A stretch of 64,000 nucleotides of DNA from Bacillus cereus ATCC 14579 (GTDB lineage Bacteria; Bacillota; Bacilli; Bacillales; Bacillaceae_G), in contig NC_004722.1 of assembly GCF_000007825.1 (NCBI RefSeq), positions 2,644,501 through 2,708,500 of the forward strand, written 5' to 3'. Below are positions 36,078-44,103 of this stretch, piece after piece (positions within the stretch are counted from its first letter, which is position 1; every line of letters begins with the position of its first letter). The position numbers and the translations under genes were made by a program. The notes under the pieces are model-generated. The model searched no databases and was not told where the DNA came from. It saw only the letters and a program-made list of their open reading frames with translations.

Positions 36078-36125
36078 AAAAAACCTTAGAATAGGTATGA
36101 AGATAGCTATTCTAAGGTTTTTTAT
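36078..36125 (+). terminator. rho-independent terminator of the endonuclease gene
   Basis: AAAAAACCTTAGAATAG / CTATTCTAAGGTTTTTT arms with a short loop. Confidence 0.92.
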
Positions 36126-36217
36126 TTTTAAATCATAAAGGATTCTTAATTTTATTGATTGAATATAGTAAATACATAGATTTTACAATTGTCTTGATAA
36201 AAAAGGAGAGAGACACC

Positions 36218-36613
36218 TTGCAAAAGAAATTTATCAATCCAGAAACGATGCCACCAACTTCTGGATATTCACATGTAGTGGAAGTTAGTAACGCTAAACG
36301 AACAATTTACATATCTGGACAAGTAGCGATTAACACTGATGGTCAAATAGTTGGCATTGGTGATTTAGCTACACAAACGCGACAAGTTTTCGAAAATATT
36401 AAAAGTGCATTAGAAACTTCGGAATTAAGATTTAATGATGTAGTAAAATTAACATTTTTCCTAACAGATATTTCTCAAATGGCCACTGTTAGAGATATAC
36501 GAGATCAATACATTGATACTAAAAATCCACCAGCAAGTTCAGCTGTAGAAGTTAGAAAGTTAATTAACGATAACTTTTTAATTGAAATCGAAGCAATTGC
36601 TGTAGCAAACTAA
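36218..36613 (+). CDS. RidA/YjgF-family protein lacking the catalytic arginine
   Basis: Small trimeric RidA-fold protein, 131 aa from the TTG at 36218 (site AAAAGGAGAG). Fold marks: HVVEVSNAKRTIYISGQVA, the TRQVFENIKSALE helix and IEIEAIAVA at the end. Classical RidA enzymes that hydrolyse 2-aminoacrylate carry Arg in the motif P-A-R-x2-V-E-V (E. coli Arg105). Here the segment reads PPASSAVEVRKL, with Ser in that place, so imine deaminase activity is doubtful and it belongs to another Rid subgroup. The frame is open back to 36155 but without a start site. Confidence 0.85.
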   Translation: MQKKFINPETMPPTSGYSHVVEVSNAKRTIYISGQVAINTDGQIVGIGDLATQTRQVFENIKSALETSELRFNDVVKLTFFLTDISQMATVRDIRDQYIDTKNPPASSAVEVRKLINDNFLIEIEAIAVAN

Positions 36614-36640
36614 TTTTAAAAACTTATTATGAATCATATC

Positions 36641-36688
36641 AATGCAATTCGTTTAATGTGTTCAGTTAAAACGAATTGCATTTTTTAT
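36641..36688 (+). terminator. rho-independent terminator of the RidA-like gene
   Basis: AATGCAATTCGTTT / AAACGAATTGCATT arms and T6. Confidence 0.88.
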
Positions 36689-37276
<588 letters not shown>

Positions 37277-37316
37277 ATAAAAAAATCCTCCTCACCTTCA
37301 GGAAGATTTTTTGTTT
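37277..37316 (-). terminator. terminator of the YwqG gene
   Basis: On the minus strand ATCTTCCT / AGGAGGAT arms (one G-U pair) followed by T7. Confidence 0.8.
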
Positions 37317-37338
37317 GCTATTATTTTATTTATATCTT

Positions 37339-38154
37339 CTAGTAACAATCCCAATTGTAAATGACATTGGAAAAATCTAGATTTAACAAATCTTCCTTAC
37401 GTATAAAGAAATTAGCAACCCCAGAATCACCCCACATAATATTTAATGAATCGTCTGTATCGATTTGCATCAATAATATGTCATGTTGCTGGTATTTTTC
37501 TTCCCATTCCCTTGGATCTGTCTGTGTGAAAAATGGATAACCACCAATTTTATGTCCTTGATCCTTACATAAATCATCATACAGTTCGCCTAATTCTGTA
37601 TTATTTTCTTCATCAACAATTTCTTCCCAATCAATGTTATCATTAAAAATCATTTCAAATCGATAATCTCTTGGTGTTACTGGTTGATATGCCAACTCAA
37701 ACTTTAGTTTTGCTGCTTTGGGTATGATAAAATTCTCTAAATCTAAAGTGTTTAAATAACTAAAATCAGTAATCACCTTAGTTAAATCCGCTGTGATTGT
37801 AGAATGATAAACAATTCGAAAGTCTTTTTGGCTTGTGGGATGATCAAAATCTGCTCCAAAAAGATCTTCTTCAGCACTTATGAAAAACTGTAACATTCCA
37901 TGTTGAGGCATATGTTCAATGTTTGGTATTTCTTCAAGGTTTAACTGCGCAAGTAGCATCATAGGTTGTCCGTTTGAGTCTTTAGGATGCTCTTGATCTA
38001 TAGGTAAATACGGATAACCACCAAACTTACTTTCAAAAAGCGTTGTCTCTGCTAATGTTCCAGACACTTTAACATACGGTTTCACACTTTCTTCTAAAAT
38101 ACTACGATACTGTTCTAGTTCTTTCGGAATTTGAAGTTGATACGTATTCTTCAC
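37339..38154 (-). CDS. YwqG family protein (DUF1963)
   Basis: Protein of 271 aa in the YwqG/DUF1963 family. Typical parts: ESKFGGYPYLP near the N-terminus, MMLLAQLNLEEIP, then MLQFFISAEEDLFG, and at the end a second GGYPFFTQTDPR and DILLMQIDTDDSLNIMWGDSGVANFFI. The fold is known from structural genomics, the biological role is not; in B. subtilis ywqG lies near the ywqJ-K toxin region. Rich in acidic residues, no signal peptide. ATG follows AAAAGGAGG. Monocistronic. Confidence 0.88.
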   Translation of the reverse strand: MKNTYQLQIPKELEQYRSILEESVKPYVKVSGTLAETTLFESKFGGYPYLPIDQEHPKDSNGQPMMLLAQLNLEEIPNIEHMPQHGMLQFFISAEEDLFGADFDHPTSQKDFRIVYHSTITADLTKVITDFSYLNTLDLENFIIPKAAKLKFELAYQPVTPRDYRFEMIFNDNIDWEEIVDEENNTELGELYDDLCKDQGHKIGGYPFFTQTDPREWEEKYQQHDILLMQIDTDDSLNIMWGDSGVANFFIRKEDLLNLDFSNVIYNWDCY

Positions 38155-38232
38155 TATATTTGCCTCCTTTTAGTAATGAATTGAAAATGCCTAACTTAAT
38201 TATATAGTAAGCGATAGCTTAATTGAAAATCG

Positions 38233-38640
38233 TTAAAAATCCATTTTCACCCTCATTTTTTGCGCGCTTGGTGGACAAAGTAGATTATGTTCTAATACCT
38301 TTTTATTAATAGTTCGAATTAAATCCGCTGCTTCTGCAGTATTTGTATTTTCTTTTAGCTTTTCTTTTAAATCATCAATTTCTTTTGAAAGCTCAATCCA
38401 CCTAGGTAAAACATGATTATTTGCTAAAGTTCTATAAAGTTGCTTTTCAGGATTGTACGAAAGATCTTTATCAAGATTAAGAGGTTTCCCTTTACCAGGT
38501 AAATGATCAAAAGCTCCTTTCTGTTCTGCTTGTTTAACGATAGAACTAATATGATCCTCATACGTATAAGACCAAACTTTCTCATCTTTTACTAAAATCT
38601 CTTGTTTTTTTAGTTTTTTATCTAGTTCTTCTTGATTCAT
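38233..38640 (-). CDS. DUF1992 (DnaJ-homologue-like) protein
   Basis: 135-residue protein of the DUF1992 family, starting MNQEELDKKLKKQEILVKDE. The family core KQAEQKGAFDHLPGKGKPLNL and the end MRVKMDF are clear. It has its own ribosome binding site (AAAAAGGAGAGAG, six bases before ATG), so it is likely translated independently even though it lies in frame at the end of the longer esterase frame. In other bacteria the family is a stand-alone protein of similar length, loosely linked to DnaJ. Function unknown. Confidence 0.75.
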   Translation of the reverse strand: MNQEELDKKLKKQEILVKDEKVWSYTYEDHISSIVKQAEQKGAFDHLPGKGKPLNLDKDLSYNPEKQLYRTLANNHVLPRWIELSKEIDDLKEKLKENTNTAEAADLIRTINKKVLEHNLLCPPSAQKMRVKMDF

Positions 38641-39801
38641 AGATTCTCTCTCCTTTTTATTTTCTAATGTCGTTTTTGTAAATTCTAATGCCCTTAATCC
38701 ATCGAATAGCTTTTCTCGCCACCATACGCTATCATGTCCACCTTGAAACTCTTCGTAAGTGGTTTGGTATTTCTTTGCTTCTAAAGCTTTATATAGCCGT
38801 CTATTAGCCGTTAAAAGAGGTTCGTTTTCGAGTTCACCTACTGCTATGTAAGAATGTAGATGAGTCGCATTAGAATTTATTGATGAAATTTGATTTTCAA
38901 TCCAAGGAATTGTATTTTCATAATTATCCTTTTTCCAATGTACGGATCCAGACATTGACAACACATTTCCGAAAATATGTGGATTTTGAAGTACTGCATA
39001 AAAAGCTGCTAAGTCACCAAGACTGAAACCAGCAATTGTTGTATGATTCTTTTCTTGATAAACGTGATACTTAGCTTGAATCCACGGAAGTAATTCCTTC
39101 GTTAAAAATGCATTCATTTTATCGTTATAAGTTAGCTCTTCTAATCGATCGACAGGATCTATAGCAACAGCAATGCAAGATGGGATTTCTTTTTCGTAAA
39201 TTAAATAATTAAGTGTTTTTTCAATTGAAAGGCTCTGAATGAATGAATTCCCATCAAATACAATGAGAAGTTCTTGAAGATGTGGAGTGTGAGAATAATC
39301 ATGAGACGTATAAATATGAATTTTACGTGTGTTATTTAAAATCGAACTATGAAAAGAATATGTTTCAATTCTCCCAGATGGATAATGATTTGAAGGGAAA
39401 CGACTGCTATACTGCATGTCCATACTTATTTTTAACACAGACGCTTTATTGGTACCTTCTCCAAATGTATTTTTATTAAATGGGTCTAATCGATACTGTT
39501 CACTACGCTTTATCCAATTATTTTCGAAAAAATCATTTACTGTAAAATAATAAGTTGAAATAAAACTCTTATTTGTTCTAAACGTAACATACCAAATATC
39601 TGTCTGTAACAATCGTTGTAATTGATTTACAGACAGATCCCAACCAGGAAAACTACCGAATACATAAACATTTTCAGTATTTTGATCCCCTAACCATATA
39701 TACGTTATAAGTTTATACTGATTATCTATAGGGCATAGTTCTATTAGTGGTGTATGATTTGATTTCATGCAAAAAAGTATAAAGAGCTTTTTCGTTTCCA
39801 T
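38233..39801 (-). CDS. enterochelin-esterase-like hydrolase, fused in frame to DUF1992
   Basis: Residues up to about 385 are an alpha/beta hydrolase of the enterochelin esterase/EstD group: an N-terminal Ig-like domain (VYVFGSFPGWD), the nucleophile GFSLGD and the late His in GGHDSVWW. Residues from about 388 are a complete DUF1992 protein. Between them lie AAAAAGGAGAGAG and ATG (38640), that is, a separate gene start, so the fusion probably reflects a lost stop codon. The N-terminus is also disturbed: GTG at 39853 with AGGAAGAG upstream starts TSIISHKLEQLKNQL in another frame, and one A from the A6 run at 39771-39776 would join it. The esterase alone is about 400 aa. Confidence 0.72.
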   Translation of the reverse strand: METKKLFILFCMKSNHTPLIELCPIDNQYKLITYIWLGDQNTENVYVFGSFPGWDLSVNQLQRLLQTDIWYVTFRTNKSFISTYYFTVNDFFENNWIKRSEQYRLDPFNKNTFGEGTNKASVLKISMDMQYSSRFPSNHYPSGRIETYSFHSSILNNTRKIHIYTSHDYSHTPHLQELLIVFDGNSFIQSLSIEKTLNYLIYEKEIPSCIAVAIDPVDRLEELTYNDKMNAFLTKELLPWIQAKYHVYQEKNHTTIAGFSLGDLAAFYAVLQNPHIFGNVLSMSGSVHWKKDNYENTIPWIENQISSINSNATHLHSYIAVGELENEPLLTANRRLYKALEAKKYQTTYEEFQGGHDSVWWREKLFDGLRALEFTKTTLENKKERESMNQEELDKKLKKQEILVKDEKVWSYTYEDHISSIVKQAEQKGAFDHLPGKGKPLNLDKDLSYNPEKQLYRTLANNHVLPRWIELSKEIDDLKEKLKENTNTAEAADLIRTINKKVLEHNLLCPPSAQKMRVKMDF

Positions 39802-39852
39802 TCTTTAATTGATTTTTAAGCTGCTCTAACTTATGACTAATGATCGAAGTCA

Positions 39853-39918
39853 CCTCTCTTCCTCTTTTGTAGTACTCTATATGTAGTTTTTTCATTAGAA
39901 TCCCTATATAAAAGTAGT
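39853..39918 (-). repeat. duplicated leader segment, copy A (upstream of the esterase)
   Basis: Read on the minus strand: TATATAGGGATTCTAATGA, then a Lys-coding A-rich stretch, CTACA and an AG-rich ribosome binding site leading to GTG at 39853. A diverged second copy lies at 40451-40518. Confidence 0.55.
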
Positions 39919-39941
39919 CGTAAGTAATGTGTTTAGAGAAG

Positions 39942-40307
39942 TTATTGATTAGAAAAATTATCAATCGCTTGAATAGAAAGTTCCAATGATTTTATTCTTC
40001 TTTCTAAAAGTGTTCTTTGAGGACTCCCAAGCTTTGACTTATCGTAAATCTTTTCAATTGATGGAAGCAAACCAATCAGAACATTACGAGCTTCTGCTAA
40101 ATCTTCCTGAGTATAATGATGAGTTTCTTGCTTCCAAACACTTTCTAACATAGCTAAGCCGATAATAGCTGCTTTGAGTCTTTTTTTCACTAAAGTAGTA
40201 TTTGATCCTTTTTGAGTCATCTGTGATAAGGCATTTTCAAGTTTACTAATTGTTGACTGTAAAGATTTTATTGATTCTACTTTATCTATATTTGATACGT
40301 TTTTCAT
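39942..40307 (-). CDS. hypothetical helical protein
   Basis: Not recognised. 121 aa, predicted almost wholly helical, with heptad-like stretches in SLQSTISKLENALSQM and ERRIKSLELSIQAIDN and a basic central part LVKKRLKAAIIGLAML. No signal peptide. ATG at 40307 follows GAAGGG. It lies between the two copies of the duplicated leader and upstream of the esterase on the same strand. Its coding quality is good; a coiled-coil partner or regulatory role is only a guess. Confidence 0.6.
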   Translation of the reverse strand: MKNVSNIDKVESIKSLQSTISKLENALSQMTQKGSNTTLVKKRLKAAIIGLAMLESVWKQETHHYTQEDLAEARNVLIGLLPSIEKIYDKSKLGSPQRTLLERRIKSLELSIQAIDNFSNQ

Positions 40308-40450
40308 GTTAATGTTATCCCTTCTACGTTGCTAACTTGTTTTGTTTAATGTTTAATGAAATCCTTAAAAGCTTGATTTCACTCGAAATATTTTAACATA
40401 AATAACTAACTGTATTCGAGTTGGACAATAACTTAAAGTAAAACAGCTAT

Positions 40451-40518
40451 TCCTCTCTCCTCCCCTGTAGCATTCTATTATATGTACTTCTTTCTTCTCA
40501 TTAGAATTCCTATATAAA
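40451..40518 (-). repeat. duplicated leader segment, copy B
   Basis: Read on the minus strand: TATATAGGAATTCTAATGA, an A/G-rich stretch, CTACAGGGGAGGAGAGAG. It aligns with copy A at 39853-39918 but leads to no obvious gene start; the next gene begins about 145 bases downstream. Confidence 0.55.
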
Positions 40519-40548
40519 CTAGTTGTTAATATTGAATGTTTTATGAAC

Positions 40549-40583
40549 AAAAAAACGTACAAGTAATGTAACCTGTACGTTTT
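40549..40583 (-). terminator. terminator of the patatin/YxiJ-like unit
   Basis: On the minus strand AACGTACAGG / CTTGTACGTT arms with T7, just after the YxiJ-like gene. Confidence 0.85.
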
Positions 40584-40588
40584 CGCTT

Positions 40589-40960
40589 TTATTCAGTAAG
40601 GTAATAAAGTAATAGCTTCCTGGTCTTCTCATAACTTATGAAATCTCTATACAAAATAGGATAATTCACAATTTCTGTTTCTAGAAAACGATATTGCGGA
40701 AACCACTCGAAAAACGATTTTCTTAACCACTTTATTTGTTGAAACGTAATGTTCTGTTCGTTTCCATTTAGTACAGAATTTAAAGTAGCTGCTGTATACA
40801 TCCAATAATGATTAAAATCAGCGTTTATACAGTCATCTTTGGTAAACTCACTTTTTAAGTTTAGCTGCATTTTTGCTGTAGCACGATAAGGAAACGATTT
40901 GTGCAGTGGACTATGCATTCTCTGCAATTCATTAAAAATCACCTTTTTACCTAATAGCAA
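40589..40960 (-). CDS. YxiJ-like family protein
   Basis: 123 aa; resembles the B. subtilis YxiJ-like family in the segments HKSFPYRATAKMQ, YWMYTAATLNSVLNG and LRKSFFEWFPQYRFLE. The start TTG at 40960 has AAAGGGGTGGAAAG upstream. It begins 12 bases after the patatin stop codon, so the two are one operon. In B. subtilis yxiJ lies in the wapA contact-toxin region among small immunity-like genes. The family match is from memory of those motifs and is moderately sure; function unknown. Confidence 0.6.
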   Translation of the reverse strand: MLLGKKVIFNELQRMHSPLHKSFPYRATAKMQLNLKSEFTKDDCINADFNHYWMYTAATLNSVLNGNEQNITFQQIKWLRKSFFEWFPQYRFLETEIVNYPILYRDFISYEKTRKLLLYYLTE

Positions 40961-40972
40961 CTTTCCACCCCT

Positions 40973-41824
40973 TTATTTCTCTATCCAATTTAATAAGTTT
41001 TCATAATGATATTGAGCATCGATATACCCAAGATTATATAGATTAACGAGCTTTTCCTTATTTCTTTCTATTCCGCTTATAGGAAGCTGTACACTTGGTT
41101 GAATTACATAAAAATTATCTTTTTGTTCTTCTCGATTCATATAAGATATCGTCTCATTATAAAAACGATAATGGTCTACTAAATTCTCTGCGATTTTCGG
41201 ATATTTTCTATATAAAATTTTAGCCAGGCCTGAAAATTTATTTCGCTGCTTCTCATATCCTTCTGGCTTTGTCATAATGACAACGTTCTTTTCATAACCA
41301 TCCTTTTGGGCTTTTAAAACTGGTATAGGGTCTATAATCCCTCCATCTAATAATTTTCGATTATTATATTCTACAGCAGGTGCTATAAACGGTACAGAGC
41401 TTGAGGCGCGAATGATTTTTAAAATATCATTTCCGTGTTCTGCTTTATTATAATAAATGGCTTGCCCTGATTCGCAATCAGTCGTCCCTATGACAAACTG
41501 TTCATTACATTTTAAGAAAGTTTGAAAATCAAATGGTACAATTTTATTAGGTACTTCATCAAATAAAAAATCCATTCCGAATAATTCACGTTTTCGAATT
41601 AAGTTTCGATAAGATATATACCTGTAATCTGATACTAGCTCTGTATTTACTTTCTTATTTCTACCTTTTTGACGTGACAAATAGGTTGCTCCCATACAGG
41701 CTCCAGCTGATACGCCGACTACATACGGAAAGAATAAGTTCTTTTCCATGAAATATTCGAGTACACCTGCAGTATATAAACCTTTCATTCCTCCGCCCTC
41801 TAATACTAAACCAATATTCTTCAT
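40973..41824 (-). CDS. patatin-like phospholipase
   Basis: Acyl hydrolase of the patatin/RssA-like family, 283 aa. The oxyanion loop GGGMKGLYTAG is at residues 10-20, the nucleophile elbow is GVSAGA with Ser near residue 39, and the catalytic Asp lies in LLDGGIIDPIP. No signal peptide, so it acts inside the cell, presumably on membrane phospholipid or acyl ester. ATG follows AGAGGG. First gene of a two-gene unit with the YxiJ-like gene. Confidence 0.92.
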   Translation of the reverse strand: MKNIGLVLEGGGMKGLYTAGVLEYFMEKNLFFPYVVGVSAGACMGATYLSRQKGRNKKVNTELVSDYRYISYRNLIRKRELFGMDFLFDEVPNKIVPFDFQTFLKCNEQFVIGTTDCESGQAIYYNKAEHGNDILKIIRASSSVPFIAPAVEYNNRKLLDGGIIDPIPVLKAQKDGYEKNVVIMTKPEGYEKQRNKFSGLAKILYRKYPKIAENLVDHYRFYNETISYMNREEQKDNFYVIQPSVQLPISGIERNKEKLVNLYNLGYIDAQYHYENLLNWIEK

Positions 41825-42003
41825 GCTATATCCCTCTGCTTCTTTTTTCTTAATTTCATATTAGCATAAGATTTTAAGATGAGGTTATATAAACTAATTA
41901 CAACAATAACCAGAAACTACTAAAGTAATGTCATAATATCTTTGTGAGTAACATGTTACAATATAAGTAATTCATTCCACATATATTAAAGGAGGAATTT
42001 AAT

Positions 42004-42381
42004 ATGGGTTTATTTAGCGGTATTTTAGGAAATGCATCAAATACGAGTTCTGAAAGTGTAGAACGTGATTTAGAGAAGATTATGCTAGACGATGAAAAAG
42101 TAGAGCATGCTTATAAATTAATTCGTGATCTAATCGTATTTACAAATCGTCGTCTTATTTTAGTAGATAAACAAGGAGTAACTGGCAAAAAAACAGAATA
42201 CCATTCTATTCCTTATAAAAGTATTACACAATATAGCATCGAAACGGCTGGGCATTTTGATTTAGATGCAGAACTTAAAATTTGGGTGTCTAGTATGGAG
42301 GATCCAATTACGAAAGAATTTAAAGGTGACGATAGTATTTTAAGCATTCAAAAAGCGTTAGTAACCTTTACGACTAAGTAG
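42004..42381 (+). CDS. bacterial PH domain protein
   Basis: 125 aa with a single bacterial pleckstrin-homology domain (the type found at the N-terminus of YvbH): DEKVEHAYKLIRDLIVFTNRRLILVDKQGVTGKK and SIPYKSITQYSIETAG are hallmark stretches. Such proteins form rings or pentamers and have no fixed ligand. The N-terminal GLFSGILGNAS is a short amphipathic lead. ATG at 42004 has the excellent site AAAGGAGG. Single gene. Confidence 0.9.
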   Translation: MGLFSGILGNASNTSSESVERDLEKIMLDDEKVEHAYKLIRDLIVFTNRRLILVDKQGVTGKKTEYHSIPYKSITQYSIETAGHFDLDAELKIWVSSMEDPITKEFKGDDSILSIQKALVTFTTK

Positions 42382-42477
42382 TGGTTTTTGTATTTTTATT
42401 CATTTTTAAAATTACTAACCCGAGTATTTTGGAAGAAAATACATTATTTTTGTATATTTAATCTAAAATAACATAAA

Positions 42478-42515
42478 AAGGTAAAGCGTATTTTATATGC
42501 TTTACCTTTCTTTTT
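42478..42515 (-). terminator. terminator of the split GNAT gene
   Basis: On the minus strand GGTAAAGC / GCTTTACC arms and T5. The expected stop codon of the GNAT gene is inside the first arm. Confidence 0.85.
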
Positions 42516-42970
42516 TGTAATAAATAAGTGTAGTTCATCATTTAATTTCTTTATAACTTCTGTTCTTTTATAACCCATCTTTTCGTATAAAAAGCAATTT
42601 TTCTCTTCTTCTAAAATAGTAGCAAGTTCCCAGCTCGTTGCTTCAGGAAACATTTCCTCAATTAATGTAAGTACCTTTTGGGCAATTCCTTTTCCTTGAT
42701 AACTCGGGTGAATAAACATTGGACTCAAAATTTAGAGGGTGTTTCTTTTGGTGAAATGCATATCGCTCCAACAAGATTCATTGCCACTATTATTTTATAG
42801 AAGCCACCGTCTACATGATTTATTCTACAAATAGTTTTTTCGATAGTTTCATTTGCTGGATTTGTTTCATAGTCTTTATATTTATGTAATAAAGGGCTAA
42901 ATGAGTCTATTTGCATTTGAAATATAACTTCTGCATCAGTTTCTGTCGCCTTCTCTAATATAATATCCAT
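42501..42970 (-). pseudogene. GNAT acetyltransferase split by two frameshifts
   Basis: The N-terminal half (from ATG at 42970, 81 codons) ends ISPKETPSKF and a stop. The second half with the acetyl-CoA loop HPSYQGKGIAQKVL and NCFLYEKMGYKRTEVIKK follows one frame away; a missing base near the A4 run at 42727-42730 explains it. Near 42520-42535 a second one-base change is likely: the present frame runs on through the terminator hairpin, whereas the alternative frame ends YYKKER-stop at 42501, inside the first arm of the terminator as expected. The intact enzyme would be about 157 aa. Confidence 0.8.
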
Positions 42971-42971
42971 G

Positions 42972-43493
42972 TTACCAATTCAGCCGCTTTCTTAAAGAAG
43001 TAATATGAGCGGTATGATGACGACCATGCCATGCGTATAGTCCTATTGCAACAGCAAGTTTTGTTTCACCAGTTTCAGGATGGTTAAATGTCTTTTCTAA
43101 ATCTTCAATTTCTAGAGAATATAAAAGGTTAACCCATCTTTTATGTAATGAATCTAGCATTACTAGTGAAACATCTACCGGTAATTTTGAATCGGGTAAC
43201 TCTGCCCACTTCTCTTCTTTATACGGCTTAATAGTGGGATTCTTTTCTGTCAGTGCTAATTTAAAGCGTATGTAGCTATTCATATGACTATCAACGACGT
43301 GATGAACTACTTGACGGACAGTCCACCCTCCAACGCGATATGGTGTATCTAACTGCTTCTGATCTAAATCTTTAATTGCCTTCGTTAGTTCATTAGGTAA
43401 ATCTTCAATTTCTTGAATCCATGTATCAATCATTTCTTCAGTTATAGGACGTTTGTATGTAAATTGGCCAATTGGATAACGTAAATCATTCAT
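42972..43493 (-). CDS. YfiT/BstA-like bacillithiol transferase (DinB superfamily)
   Basis: Metal-dependent four-helix DinB-like protein. The three histidine ligands of the YfiT/BstA group are present: VVHHVVDSHMNSYIR supplies one, and WHGRHHTAH the other two. Known members conjugate bacillithiol to electrophiles or act as metal hydrolases. ATG at 43493 follows AAGGAGG by nine bases; the frame open to 43547 overlaps the upstream gene and has no site. 173 aa, same strand as the GNAT upstream. Confidence 0.88.
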   Translation of the reverse strand: MNDLRYPIGQFTYKRPITEEMIDTWIQEIEDLPNELTKAIKDLDQKQLDTPYRVGGWTVRQVVHHVVDSHMNSYIRFKLALTEKNPTIKPYKEEKWAELPDSKLPVDVSLVMLDSLHKRWVNLLYSLEIEDLEKTFNHPETGETKLAVAIGLYAWHGRHHTAHITSLRKRLNW

Positions 43494-43509
43494 GAATAAG
43501 TCCTCCTTA

Positions 43510-44037
43510 TTATAAGCGCGAAGTATTTCTCCAAATATAGTGTACAAACTTCACATGTTCTCCATGTAATTCTACAGATGTTATATCTGATTCGTTTTGG
43601 TAAGAAGAAAATCCGCTTTTTTCTAGTACAATTTGTGATGCGAGATTATTAGTCGTTGTTTTAGCATGAACTTCAGTAATTTCATTATTTTTCGCTACAT
43701 CTAAAATTAATTTTACGGCTGCTGTTGCAACTCCTTTTTTAGTAAATTTTTCTCCGACCCGATAACCTAACGAACTAATTCGAGTTTCCGTATCTATATC
43801 TACTAAATTAATTCGCCCTACAATTTCTTTTTCTTCATTACGAATTAAATAAAAATAAGAATCTCCATCTGCTTGTTCTATTAATAAATCGTCTAGTAGT
43901 TTTTGGAAATATTCAAATTCAAAATATTTTGAGCCACGATTTGGTACCATTGTTTCAAAAAAAGATTTATTCGTAAGTTCAAACGTAAATAAATCCTTAG
44001 CATCTTGTTTCTTTAGTTGCTCTATGTATATTTCCAT
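43510..44037 (-). CDS. GNAT acetyltransferase (RimJ/RimL type)
   Basis: 175-residue GNAT of the ribosomal-protein-acetylase-like group (Acetyltransf_3). Characteristic are IGRINLVDI-like (seen as IVGRINLVDID), the acetyl-CoA loop VGEKFTKKGVATAAVKLI, and the close NLASQIVLEKSGF. ATG at 44037 has GAAGGAG upstream. It is 16 bases before the YfiT-like gene, so the two are likely one operon. Confidence 0.9.
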   Translation of the reverse strand: MEIYIEQLKKQDAKDLFTFELTNKSFFETMVPNRGSKYFEFEYFQKLLDDLLIEQADGDSYFYLIRNEEKEIVGRINLVDIDTETRISSLGYRVGEKFTKKGVATAAVKLILDVAKNNEITEVHAKTTTNNLASQIVLEKSGFSSYQNESDITSVELHGEHVKFVHYIWRNTSRL

Positions 44038-44103
44038 CCCGTATTCTCCTTCTAGATTTACTAACTGTTATACATTCTTTTTTAATCAATTATATTCCTG
44101 CTA

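Noticed and set aside
40365..40562. 65-codon minus-strand frame
   Set aside because: It overlaps the duplicated leader and the terminator and has no ribosome binding site; treated as leader sequence.
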